A stretch of 64,000 nt of DNA from Pegoplata infirma (lineage: Eukaryota; Arthropoda; Insecta; Diptera; Anthomyiidae): the NCBI GenBank assembly GCA_963921195.1, contig OY992539.1:97658964-97722963 (forward strand). The letters are read 5' to 3'. The notes under the pieces are model-generated. The model made no database searches. It saw only the letters and a program-made list of their open reading frames with translations, and was not told where the DNA came from. Numbering within the stretch: position 1 is the first letter of the stretch; each line of letters starts with the position of its first letter. Position numbers and translations under genes: made by a program. Positions 1 through 10,964 of the stretch are shown here, piece by piece.

Positions 1-619
1 TCAACTTTTTATTAAAAACTAAAAAAAAACATCCGATTTATAAAATTGTATAAATTTTAATATATTTATATCATTGGATTAGACCAAAACTCGTATCAAA
101 ATCGATATAAAGTTATATAAACTGATATTATTAGATATTATTCGATCAAATCTTATGAAACCATTTTTCGTATAAGATTATATCAAAATAGACACGAACC
201 CATATTAAATTATATATAGTGTCATATCAATTTTTTTACTCGGGATTTCCAAAAAACCAGATTTTTTGCAATTTTTGCTGTCACGCCTATAATAAAGGCG
301 GGTATGCAAATTTGGACAAGTGGGATTCTCCGTAAAAGTGGAGGGTGTAAAATAAACTGGGCTTCCAAAATATATTCCTGGTTACGTTCCTTGTATGCTT
401 AAAACATTAGCGTTCGTCGGACTCTGCTTGTTTACTTCTTATTTGTTATTTAAATATTTGTATCAACATTTTTGATAATTCATTAGTTAAGAGATGTAAA
501 TATGTATATAAATTAAATATATTTGCCACTAATTTTCTTCTTAAGATAAATTACACTTGTATCCCGGTTTAATGAACTGCAGATTCAACTTAACTACTGC
601 TTTTTGCACTAGCCATGAA
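1..619. other. AT-rich non-coding sequence
   Basis: I find no open reading frame of note and no recognisable RNA gene. The first 240 bases are rich in ATAT/GATAT motifs. A short fragment near 290-320 has moderate GC content. Nothing further can be supported. Confidence 0.6.
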
Positions 620-1182
620 ACAGAAAAACATGTGTCCCGTAAATTTCTGAATAGGTTGTTTGGATAGCCCTATATGGAAATTTTCAAAAACTTTGCTTAG
701 GAGGCGTGGTCAAATATTGGAAAAATTGTCAAATTTGTGGCGAGTTGCCTTGATTAAATATTTATCACGTTAATTTTTTTTTTTCAAGTTTAGATGTTTG
801 TCCATCCACACAAAAAAAAATCAGAAACGCGTTTTTGTTTTTTTCGAGAAATTTTAAATTTCATAACCATTTTGTAATTTGCTTGTATTTTCTTATTTTA
901 ACGTTTCGAATGAGTATTATTAATTGCATTAATATTACTCATACGCTCTGTTGAAACAAGAAAATACAAGCAAATTACTAAATTGTTATAAAATTTAAAA
1001 TTCAAATGCGATATTCTCGAAAAAAATGAAAAACGCGTTTATGATGGACAAACATCTAACTTAAAAAAAAAATAAAAAAAGAGTGGCTGGATTTTTGATA
1101 CATTGACTTTTTTAAAAAATGTAATATTGGTTCTGAAAATTAAAAAAAAAACAAATTTAATCGAAAGCCCATAAATAACTAT
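620..1182. mobile_element. fold-back element copy, short form of the 34.2-38.8 kb family
   Basis: The sequence from about 620 (near CATGTGTCCCGTAAATTTC) to about 1182 matches both arms of the large fold-back at 34.2-38.8 kb. Shared phrases include CTTAGGAGGCGTGGTCAAAT and GGCGAGTTGCCTTGATTAAA. Its centre is a hairpin: TAATTTGCTTGTATTTTCTT near 889 is mirrored by AAGAAAATACAAGCAAATTA near 955-985. The right arm ends early, so this copy is truncated on that side. There is no coding capacity. Superfamily is unassigned. Confidence 0.7.
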
Positions 1183-2640
1183 ATAAGAAATATATATAGT
1201 TATATAGTTATATATAAAATGCTCTAGAAAAAAATTTAAGTTTAGTTTAATATATAATTTTATATAATTAAAGGTGACGTAATATATATTTTTATATAAA
1301 ATGAAGTGTTGATACTTGTGCGTTATATAATTTTATATAATAATATCAATCATATTTATTTATATCTGAATTATCCTCAAATAATATGTAATTACATATA
1401 ACTCCATATGAAAATTAAGAAAATCTGTTAACTTATATGTAATCATATAATGTTTTACATGATTGGATAAAATTATATACGTCTATATATAATTATTTTT
1501 ACTCGGGTATGTTTCTTAGATTTTCAAAAAGATTTTTTTCCTTATGTTAAAAAGCTCCATTTAAAACCATGAACTATTTATAAGTAAATGAACTAAACTT
1601 TTTTCCTTACAGAAAGAAAATTTCTCATTTTGAAGTTAAATTAAACTAAATTTTAAGTTTTTTTTCTAAATTTTAGTTATGTCTTTTGTCAAAACTACCT
1701 GTCCGCAATTCCTTTTTTTCCAAAAGCATAAAATTCCTTTAATTTATTTCTCCGTGTCTTATAGACAGTCCTAATCTAATTTTATTTTTCCAATTAATAA
1801 CAATTCAGTAAAACTAAATTTAGGCGTTATAAATTATTAAGGACAATAACTTCTCTAAAACGTTTCCAGTAAATACTTATTAATAATTTAAATTAATTTG
1901 TTTTTGTGCAGCCAAACGAGACAACATTATAGAAACAATTTGGAAAATGAATAAAGCATATTGTGCCTCATTTTTCATATTTAGTGAAAATGTCGTCCAT
2001 TTATATAAACGATAAAATAAATTACAAAAAAGAATAAAATAAAAAAAAAAACTTTTTTTTAACACTAACAAAAAACTTTCGTGGCCCACATACAAACAAA
2101 ACAAACTTACAATGACCACTAATCAAAATGGAAAAAAGACAAACTGAAAAAAAAAAAATAAAACAAATTCTACTAAATCTTGTAATAAAAACATTTACAT
2201 TAAATGAAAAACGCAAAAAAAGAAGAAAAAAAATGAAACGTTTATCGTTTCTTTAGAATAAAAAAATTGTTTAAATTAAGCCTGTATGAGTGTTATAAAA
2301 TTTTGTAGTATTATTCATGATGTTAAATGTGATGATATTGTGTAACATGACTAAAATAATGTAAAAAGGGCATATTTAGTCAAGCAGAGGTTTGGCCAGA
2401 GCCTGTCATTCAGTCAGCCAAGTCACTTAGTTTACAACAAAGACAACGGAGACAAGACAAGAATTTTGGTGACCCAGCCACTGCCAGGATATGGCAATAT
2501 GTCATATATAACAAACATACATAAATTATACCACCCAACCTTCAAAGTGAACTTTTGTAAACTAAACAAGAACAAAATTGTTGAAAATAGACGCGTTCTA
2601 AATACGCAAACATATTTGTCTTTTGTTTGGTGTTTTTGTT
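1183..2640. other. AT-rich spacer without a gene
   Basis: Positions 1183-1500 are dominated by TATATAA-like stretches. The rest is A/T-rich with only small chance reading frames. Around 2385-2490 the composition rises. It includes TTTTGGTGACCC at about 2463, which resembles the first bases of a tRNA-Trp-type primer-binding site of some LTR retrotransposons, but no LTR pair or pol gene is visible, so I do not call an LTR element. Confidence 0.5.
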
Positions 2641-3001
2641 ACATTTTTTAGCAGTGGTTCTGAAATTATGTTTTATATTAAAAATTTAAATTTTCTAAGA
2701 GAAAAAAATCAAGAAATGCTTCAGAATGTGAGAAATTTTTAAAAAAAATGTTTTGATTTTTTTTTATTAGAAAAATGTGTCAGAATATTGAATCTTGTTT
2801 ATATCTCAGATTCTGAAAATTTTGTAAACAAATGTTTAAGAATCTTTAATTTTTTCTATATCTTCGAATCGAAGAAATTTTCTATAAAGAAATGTTTCGG
2901 AGTCTAAGAATTTATTTAAACCAAAAATGCCTCAAAATATAATTTCTTTTTTTATATGAAAAATGTTTCGAAATCTGACTATTTTTCTATAGCGAAAATA
3001 T

Positions 3002-3232
3002 AGGGGGCCCCCGTAGGCTAGTTGGTAGCGTGCTAGCCTTGCAACGTGGGGGTCGTGGGTTCGATTCCCGCCAGAACCCTTGGTTTTTTTTCGCTACAAC
3101 GAGACGACGGTCATTGTCACCAGTTCTCGGTTAGGTTGAATTTATTAAAAAAAAAAAAATGAGCTGTAAATAAATGGAAAGAATAAATAAAAATAATTGA
3201 TCAAGTGATCAAAACTATTATTATTATATTAT
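3002..3232 (+). mobile_element. tRNA-derived SINE with 12-bp target-site duplication
   Basis: A 231-bp insertion in the 35-bp satellite. It has a tRNA-like head, an unrelated body and a 3' tail of (ATT)n ending at 3232. The exact 12-bp duplication TAGCGAAAATAT lies at 2990-3001 and 3233-3244. The head carries an RNA polymerase III box A and a perfect box B. The head does not fold into a good cloverleaf: the anticodon stem is mispaired around a GCA triplet, so it is not a tRNA gene. Known SINEs of this type rely on a LINE for movement. The partner LINE is not identified here. Confidence 0.88.
3014..3068 (+). promoter_or_regulatory. internal pol III promoter of the SINE (boxes A and B)
   Basis: Box A TAGGCTAGTTGG lies at 3014-3025. 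Box B GGTTCGATTCC at 3058-3068 matches the eukaryotic B-box consensus. The spacing of about 32 bp between them is normal for tRNA-type promoters. Confidence 0.8.
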
Positions 3233-4076
3233 TAGCGAAAATATCTCAGAGTTTTAGATTTTTTTTATACGAAAAGTGCCTCTGAATCTGCGATTTTTTC
3301 TATTACGCAAATGCCTCAGAATATGAAAACTTTTTAATATGAAAAATATCACAGAATCAAGATAAATGTGTAAAAATCTTAAAATTTTGCTATACGAAAA
3401 ATGTCTCAAAATCAGAGAAATTTTCTTTTTTAAAAATGACTCAAAATCAGATAATTTTTATATACGAAAAATGTCTCAGAATCTGAGTAATTTTCTACAC
3501 GAGAAATGTCTCAGAATCTAAAAAATTTTCTATACGAAAAATGCCTCAGAATCAAAGAAATTTTCTATACGGAATATGTTTAAGAATCTGGAACATTTTG
3601 TCTCAGAATTTAAGAATTTTTTCTTAACGAAAAATGTTTTAGAATCTGATTATTTTTTAGATTAAAAATGTCTCAAATTCTGAGAATTTTTCTATACGAA
3701 AAATATTTTAAAATCCGAGAAATTTTCTTTTCGAAAAAAGAAACTCAGAATCCAAGAATTTTTCTATACGAAAAATGTTTCAAAATCTAAGAATTTTTCC
3801 ATTAGAAAACATTTTCAGAACTTGAAAATTGTTATATACGAAAAACTTCTCAGAAATTGAAAAAAATGTCTTACAATATTAGAATTTTTCTATATAAAAA
3901 AGTCTTATTATTTGAGAGTTTTTCTATGCGTAAATTTACTCAGAATCTGAACATATTTCTATTCAAAAAATGTCTCAAAATCTGAGAACTTTTCGATACA
4001 GAAAATGCCTTAGAATCTAAGAATTTTTCAAAACGAAGAATGTCTCAGAATCTGAGAACTTTTCGATACGAAAAAT

Positions 4077-4454
4077 GTCCGATAATCTGATCATTTTTCT
4101 AAAGAAAAATCTCTTAGAATATGAGAATTTTTCTATACAAAAAATGTTTTAAAGTCTGCGAATTGTTTAATTCGAAAAATGTCTCAGAAGCTGAGAGTTT
4201 TTTTTACGAAAAATATCCTACGATCTGAAATATAGACAAAAGTCTGAGAATATAAAAATATTTCTGTCCGATAATGTGATAATTTTTCTAAGGAAAAATC
4301 TCTTTGAATATGAGAATTTTTCTATACAAAAAATATTTTAAAGTATGAGAATTGTTTAATTCGAAAAATGTCTTAGAAGCTGAGAGTTTTTTTTACGAAA
4401 AATATCCTACAATCTGAAATAAAGACAAAAGTCTGAGAATATAAGAATATTTCT
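4077..4454. repeat. 189-bp higher-order duplication inside the 35-bp satellite
   Basis: A block starting GTCCGATAAT at 4077 is repeated from 4266, exactly 189 bp later. The repeated block includes distinctive variants such as the TTTAATTCG and AGACAAAAGTCTGAG segments. The copies differ at scattered positions. This is local higher-order structure spanning about five monomers. Confidence 0.75.
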
Positions 4455-6741
4455 GTATGAAAAATTTTTCAGAATCTGAGAATTTTTCTATACGAAAAAT
4501 GTCTCAGAATCTGAGAATTTTTCTATACGAAAAATGTCTCAAAATCTTAGAATATTTCTATATGAAAAATGTCTCAGAGTCTGAGAAATTTTCAATACGA
4601 AAAATGTCTCAGAATCCAAGAATTTGACTATATGGAAAATACCATATATATATACCCAGAATCTGAAAATTTTTCTAATCGAAAAATATCTAAGAATCTG
4701 AAAAATGTTCTATACGAATAATGTTTCAAAATCTAAGAATATTTCGATACGGAAAAAGACTAAAAATCTGTAAATTTTTCTACACAAAAAAAGTTTCAGA
4801 ATCTAAGAATTTTTCTCAGAACCTCAGAATTTTCTAGGTGTACGAAAAATGTCTTGGAATCTGAGAATATATCCATACGAAAAATGTCCTACAATCTGAA
4901 ATATAGAATTTTTCTATACAAAACATTTCTCAGAATTAGAAAAACTTTCTATACGAAAAAATGTCTCAGAATCTGGGATTATTTTTAGAAATTATTCTCA
5001 GAATCTTAGAATTTTTCTATACAAAAAATTTCTCAAAATCTAAAAAAGTTTCTATATTTCTGATTTTTTTCTTTACTTAAAATGCCTCAGAATCCGAGAA
5101 ATGTTATATACAAAAAATGTCTCAGAATCTGAGAATTTTCTTGACGAAAACTGTCACAGAATCTGAGAATTTTTCAATACGTAAAATGTTTCAGAATTTA
5201 TGAAGATTTTAGACGAAAAATGTAGCAGAATATTAGAATGTTTCTTTAGAAAAAAATTTTCAAAACCAAAAAAATTTATATGTCTGAGAATTTTTCTTTA
5301 CAAAAAATGCCTCAGAGTCCGGGAAATGTCCTATATGAAAAATGTCTCAGGATCTTAGAATTTTTCTTTATGAAAAATGTCTCAGAATCTAAGAATATTC
5401 TTAGACGAAAAATGTCTGAGAATCTGAGAATATTTTTAAACGAAAAATGTCTCAGGATCTGAGAATTTTTCTGTACGAAAAATTTCGCAGAATCTGAATA
5501 TATTTTTATACGAAAAATGTTTAAGAATCTTAAAATTTTCCTAAAAAAAAAAAAATTCTTAGAATCTGAGAATTTTTTTAGTCATAAATTACTCAGAATT
5601 TTAGAATTTTTTATACCAAAAATTTCTCAGAATATGGAAAATTTTCTATACTAAATGTGTCTGAGGCTTTATTTTACATTCAATACTTAAGTTGAAGTAG
5701 AGACTTTAGTACGAGATTTTTCAAGCAGTTTGGACCATTTGATCATTTTTCGGCGGTATTGTCTAAGGCTGTATTAGCAAGAATAAGTTATTTTTAGTTT
5801 AAAATTGGTAAAATCCAGCCTTAGAATCTTTGAATTTTTCTGTACAAAAAATTACTCAGAATCTAATTAGTGTTTTAGATGAAAAATTTCTGAGAATCTT
5901 AGATTTTTTCTATACGAAAAATTTCTCAGAAGAGTTAAAATTTTTCAACATGAACCCCTGATTTCCTTCAATGTCTCCGAATTTGATGAAACTTTGTGTA
6001 TATGTTGGGACTTATAATACTTATACTCAGACAAAATTTGAGACCATTAACTTCCGTGGTTCCAGAAATATGGCGTGTCAAAAGTCAAGAAAATCTTTTA
6101 ACGGATTAAATATAAACATTTATATCTTCAAAAGTATTTCAGCTATATTACTTCCTGATAGCTTGTTTTGAAGGTAAAACCATGACCTTTCAAATAACAT
6201 TTTGCAAAAATTTTTATTTTGGAAATTTGTTTTATTTCTGCAAAATTTGCGATTCGCGAAAATATATCTGAAAAAGCGACATTTTTAAAAATATGAAAAA
6301 AATATATGTTAACGGCTGTTATCTTAGCTACAAACTGTAAAAGACCAGAGATATGAATAAAAATGTGTTGCCAAGTAGGAAATTTTTATCAAATCTGATG
6401 AATATCTAATTTTTATTTTTGAATATTTTTGAAAATACATATAATAAAACGGTGAAAAAAGTAATGTTTATAGTACAGACGGGTACTACACATAGATACA
6501 ATATAACATGAATATTTATCAATAACACTACTCTACAAAAATCAACTTTTTTTGCACAGACTCCTGGATTACATTTGCTAAAGTATTTTGACCTCCTTAA
6601 CACGAATCTGTCATCATAAAAAATTTATAAAATCCCCTTTTCGAGATAAGACCTTTTTTGCGGTCCACGCCGATAAAAACCAACGAATGACTTTATATTG
6701 CATTTTTTTATATAAACAAATTCAAAATGCATATTATTTCA

Positions 6742-7012
6742 AATCCCTGGCGGCTGCGATCTGTTAATAATTTTCACATATAGAATAAAATTGACTATTA
6801 ACTGAATAAAATTTGACATTAAAAGTTTTTCTGATGATTATAATAACTGGATTATATGAAACTAGTAAAAAACTAACCAGGATGTCTGAAATTTTTAGAA
6901 AAATAAATTTTTCTTTCACACCTTTCTCAATTCAAACCATATATAACATGATTAAAAAATTATAATACATAATTATAATTAGAGCCTGAGCTCAACTGTC
7001 TTTACAGAAAAA
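6742..7012 (+). repeat. first copy of a 270-bp direct repeat (SINE-like body)
   Basis: The segment beginning AATCCCTGGCGGCTGCGATC at 6742 recurs at 7377, 635 bp downstream, and the similarity continues for about 270 bp with a few small indels. This copy starts just at the end of what is a B-box in the second copy, so it lacks the tRNA-like head. Confidence 0.75.
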
Positions 7013-7299
7013 CAAAAATTTGAAAATAACGACTTTAAGTCGGCCCAAGTGGCAATATAGTATCTTTGGAAAATGGCAACACCTAACATTTGTGTCTACA
7101 AAATATAGACCATGTTCTGGCAAGGTTGTAAAATAAGTACTTAGATCAGAGTTGATGAAGGAGAGGAGGACGAATGATGATTACTAAAAAATTGAATGTA
7201 TTCACCATAATGCAATTTCACCTTCTTCTATACGAAAAAACAATAGCAACAACCACACAGGAATTGAAAAACCATGATTTAGTTGATACTTGCTTAACA

Positions 7300-7653
7300 G
7301 CCAACTTAGCGTATCGGTCTAGAGTGATCGTACCTAAGAGGCAGTTAATAGCAAAAACATAACAGATCATGGGTTCAATCCCTGGCGGCTGCGATCTGTT
7401 AATAATTTTCACATATAGAATAAAATTTACTATTAACTGAATAAATTTGACATTAAAAGTTTTTCTGATGATTATAATAACTGGATTATATGAAACTAGT
7501 AAAAAAACGAACCAGGATGTCTTAAATTTTTAGAAAAATAAATTTTTCTTTTAATTTCACACCTTTCTCAATTCAAACCATATATAACATGATTAAAAAA
7601 TTATAATACATAATTATAATTAGAGCCTGAGCTCAACTGTCTTTACAGAAAAA
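7300..7653 (+). mobile_element. probable tRNA-derived SINE in the fold-back centre
   Basis: A tRNA-like head precedes the second direct-repeat copy. A-box-like TAGCGTATCGG lies at 7307-7317, and GGTTCAATCCC at 7372-7382 fits the B-box consensus. The body then runs to about 7653, ending in an A-rich run. I could not define target duplications. A clean cloverleaf is not evident, so this is not a functional tRNA gene. An alternative is a segmental duplication that happens to contain a tRNA relic. Confidence 0.5.
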
Positions 7654-8236
7654 AAAAAAATCAAATTCATTGAGTTTATCCGAAAATCTTTGCAAAAAAT
7701 CAAAAATTTTAGCAAAATTTGCATATATTATTTGCATATACTTTTGTCCCTAATATTTTTATTTTGTAATTTTCATACATTTTCTTAAGTCTTTTGCCCT
7801 CTTTAACGTGAATCCAGTGATGGCGAATCCATTGTCATTTTTATATAATCGCGTTTTCGAAATTTGCCCATTTAGTTTTTGCAGCTGAAGCATACAAAAA
7901 TATTAAACGAACAAATAATATGAGGTATGTCAATGTGAGACATTTATTATTACCTTTTTTTTTTGGGTTTGAGGGTTTAGTCTGTTAAAAAGGCCTATAT
8001 GTTCAGAAGACAGTTTGATAAAATGTTTATGATGACAGATTCGTGCAGGGCAAATACTTTTAAAAATATGTTCTAGAAGTCTCTGCAAAAAAAATTTGAC
8101 TTTTGTTAAGTAGTGTAATTGATAAAAAGTTATGTTACATTGTATTCATGTGTAGTACTCGTACATTACCATCAACTTTACTTTTTTCACCGTTTTATTT
8201 TATGTATTTTCAAAAATATTCAAAAATAATAATTAA

Positions 8237-8571
8237 ATATTCATGAGATTTGGAAAAAACGCAATTGTAACCCAACCAAACGCAATAATTAGAAAAAAAT
8301 TGTTTTCTATGTTGGAGACCAAAGGCAAATTATACTTTTGCGCTTTATACCAGATTTGTATTCCACTCAACAGCTGTTGTGCAGGCTTTCAAATAATGCA
8401 AAAATCGTAGTTTTCGCATTTTTAACCGTGAATAACTAAAAATCTGGACGTGATGGAAAAATTTGGAGTACAGATTTGGAATCAGGGGATCACAGTCTAC
8501 TAAAATTGATCACCAGAATTCAAACCGGAAAATGACTGTTGAGCGGTGATATTCATGAGATTTGGAAAAAA
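8237..8571. repeat. 289-bp insertion bounded by a 23-bp direct repeat
   Basis: The direct repeat begins ATATTCATGAGATTTGG and ends in six A. It occurs at 8237-8259 and 8549-8571. The opposite fold-back arm has only one equivalent of it, so 8260-8548 is an insertion or duplication specific to this arm. The insert has no coding potential. It may be a mobile element with a long target duplication, or the product of unequal exchange. Confidence 0.6.
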
Positions 8572-8990
8572 TTTCCTACTTGGCAACACATTTTCATTAA
8601 TATCTCTGGACTTAATAGCTAAGACTTAAACCAATAACATATATTTTTTTTCTGATTTTTAAAAATGTCGCTTTTTTTGATATATTTTCGCGAATCGCGA
8701 ATTGTGCAGAAATACAAAAAAAATCACAAAATAAAAATTTTCGCGAAATGATATATTAAAAGTGATGGTTTTGCCTTTAAAAAAGCTATCTGGGAGTGAT
8801 ATAGCTCAAATACTTTTCAAGATATAAATATTTATAATTTACCCTTTAAAAGATTTTCTTGACTTTTGAAACGTCATATTTCCAAAACTACGGAAGTTAA
8901 AAGTCTTAAACTTTGTTTGAGTATTAGTCGAGTAAGTTCCTACATATATACCGAATTTCACGAAATTTGGGTCGATTGACGTCAAAAATT

Positions 8991-9480
8991 CAATTTTTTT
9001 TGCTATGTTGATATGGATTTACTCAGAACCCAAACATTTTTCAATATAAAAAATTTCTCAGAATCTAAGAATTTTTTTATACGAAAAGTTTCTCAGAATC
9101 TGAGAATTTTTATATATTTAAAAAAAATGTTTTAAAATCTAAAAATTTTTCTATACAAAAAAATTTTTCAGAATATAAGAATTTTTTTGTACGAAAAATG
9201 TTTCAGAATCTTAGAATTTTTCTATGTAAAAATTGTCTCAGAAAAAATAAAAAAAATCTTATGTGAACATAGTCTCCGAATCTTAAAATTTTGCTATATG
9301 AAAAGTGTCTCAGAATCTGAGAATTTTCTATAAGAAAAATGTCTGAACATTTTTCACACAAAAAAGCAATTGTTATCGCTTGTGTGCGTGTCTAATTTTC
9401 TTATGTTTCAGAGCTTTTTGACACAAAAAATATCTTAAAATATAAAATTTTTTCTTTACAAAACAACATTTTTCAAAAAA
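8991..9480. repeat. 35-bp satellite, distal part
   Basis: The CTCAGAATCTGAG and GAATTTTTCTATACGAAAAAT monomer structure resumes right after the fold-back element and fades by about 9480. It is best read as the same array as 2641-5945, split by insertion. Confidence 0.75.
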
Positions 9481-10400
9481 CAATTTTTAGAAAATTTTGT
9501 ACGACATTCCTACCAACACTATTGTTTGGTCAGGTACTGTTGTTATTGTAAAATAACAGCAACAAATATATTAATATTCGCCGGTGGTGATTAGTATATA
9601 AAATTTTTGCTTTTTGATTTTCTAAAATCTGCTGACGATCCCTTAATGGGGGTAAATGTGATCAGTACAGATATACTATGAGTAGAGTTTTTCTTTTCCC
9701 GGACTTTTTCATTTCCCGGGAAAGCGGGATTCATTTTTAAATTTCCCGGGATCCCGGGAATTCCCGCTAAATTAAAAAAACCCAAATTTTTTGTCAAAAA
9801 AATATATAAAAACCTCATCAATGCGATTACACTATTTGTAATGTTTATTAACACCATATATAGTACCTTTAAAACAAAAAAAAAAGTTTCGAGAAAAAAA
9901 GAACAATTTTTTTTACCCAGTCTTCATAAAAAACGGCCCAAATATGTCGAAGTCATTTAAAAGTATTTTTAAGGGAATATGGTATTTCAAATCGCTTTAT
10001 CTGTTGTAATAATGAAAATTCATCATTTATTCTAATTCATATCAGTTCATTTTTACAATTGGTTCTCAGCGCTTTGGCTCTAAAACACAATGAAACTGAT
10101 TCAGAGGAATATCTCAATTACGTCTCTGAAACTGAATGTAACTGTTTCAGAGAAATGAAATTATAGGAAAATTTACACCAAAAAATTATAAAAAAAATTA
10201 AAAAAAAATTAAAAATTCTGGTTTCTAAAAGAAACACCCGTTAATTTCAGAGTCATTCCTTACACAGATTTTATATCAATTTATCGATTAAAAAAGAATA
10301 CTGTCCAGAGACATAATTATTTTCTATAGAAACAAATTTTTATAATGCAGGTCTCAGAAAGAAAATTTCATAGCTTCAGAAAAAAAGTATAAGGTTCTGA
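9481..10400. other. non-coding; CCCGGGA-rich patch and satellite remnants
   Basis: Around 9698-9770 a locally GC-rich patch carries several TTCCCGGGA motifs in both orientations and can form hairpins. It could be a subterminal region of a DNA transposon, but I found no matching end. From 10100 to 10390 there are faint TCAGA-type satellite traces. No gene is visible. Confidence 0.45.
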
Positions 10401-10403
10401 TAA

Positions 10404-10947
10404 CACAGTGCAACAACCAAAATCGGAATGGAATGAAACTAAAAGAAAATGAAAGCAAAACAAAACCCTCGACACTTTTTTTTGGTTCAGTGCTAGATTT
10501 TTTTTACACGCATTTAAAGTTGGTGAACTTTTATTATAATTGCTTGAAAATTGTATAAGGCGTATGATTAATTTTGTAATTGCCTTTAAATAACAATCAT
10601 ACGCAACGGTGAACAGTGTAATATTTTTAATAATTTGGCTAAGTAGGTACGAGACCGATTGCAGCGAAATTCATACCGGTTATAGCTAACGTAATTTTGA
10701 GCTTAAGTTTAGATTCTGGACCCCACATGTCCAATAAGTGCCCCACCAGGGGCTCCTAATGTAGGACATGTTTAGTACACAAAAGCTTTAAAGGCTTTAA
10801 AATCACCAACTTTAAATACGAGTAAAAAATAATCTAGCACTGAACTAAAAAAACGTTTTGAGGGTTTTGTTTTGTAAAATGTAAACTTTCAATTGCTTTT
10901 TGTTTCATCTCATTCCGATTCGGAAAGTTCGATTTTGTATCACTGTG
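10404..10947. mobile_element. 544-bp fold-back MITE with CACAGTG ends and TAA duplication
   Basis: The element starts CACAGTG at 10404 and ends CACTGTG at 10947. TAA is duplicated on both sides (10401-10403 and 10948-10950). The arms mirror over most of their length: GTGCTAGATTTTTTTTACAC near 10491 pairs with the ATCTAGCAC side near 10833, and CGGAATGGAATGAAAC with a diverged mirror near 10900. The loop contains GCGTATGATT and AATCATACGC. Non-coding. A 3-bp TAA duplication would suit PIF/Harbinger-type elements, but the heptamer-like ends also recall Transib, so classification is open. Confidence 0.65.
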
Positions 10948-10964
10948 TAATTGTATCCTACCGA

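Larger units (their letters stand above)
2641..5945. repeat. 35-bp double-dyad satellite array
   Basis: A degenerate tandem array with a monomer of about 35 bp. The consensus is two adjacent short palindromes: CTCAGA-A-TCTGAG (13 bp), then ATTTTTC-TATAC-GAAAAAT with flanking A and GT (22 bp). Typical well-kept monomers lie at 4470-4620. About 80 monomers fit, with many substitutions and small indels. A SINE at 3002-3232 interrupts the array. Non-satellite sequence lies at about 5650-5820. The array resumes after the fold-back at 5.95-8.99 kb, so that element probably inserted into it. Short open frames here are by-products of the repeat. Confidence 0.85.
5948..8990. mobile_element. large fold-back element inserted in the 35-bp satellite
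   Basis: Two long diverged inverted arms flank a centre. The left arm runs about 5950-6615, the right arm about 8018-8990. Examples of paired sequence: CACCGTTTTATT near 8190 with AATAAAACGGTG near 6443, and TTGCCAAGTAGGAAATTTTT near 6371 with its reverse complement near 8572. Both outer ends run directly into the 35-bp satellite, consistent with insertion into that array. The centre (6620-8017) holds a duplicated SINE-like segment. No transposase frame is present. Superfamily is unknown; target duplication was not resolved. Confidence 0.7.

Noticed and set aside
3002..3078. A tRNA gene (apparent GCA anticodon)
   Set aside because: The anticodon stem is mispaired, and the sequence is the head of a SINE with target duplications. 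Boxes A and B are kept but the cloverleaf is not.
5280..5462. Small repetitive protein (MSENF / KCLRI repeats)
   Set aside because: It is satellite DNA read in one frame. The array degenerates freely in all frames, with no sign of coding constraint.
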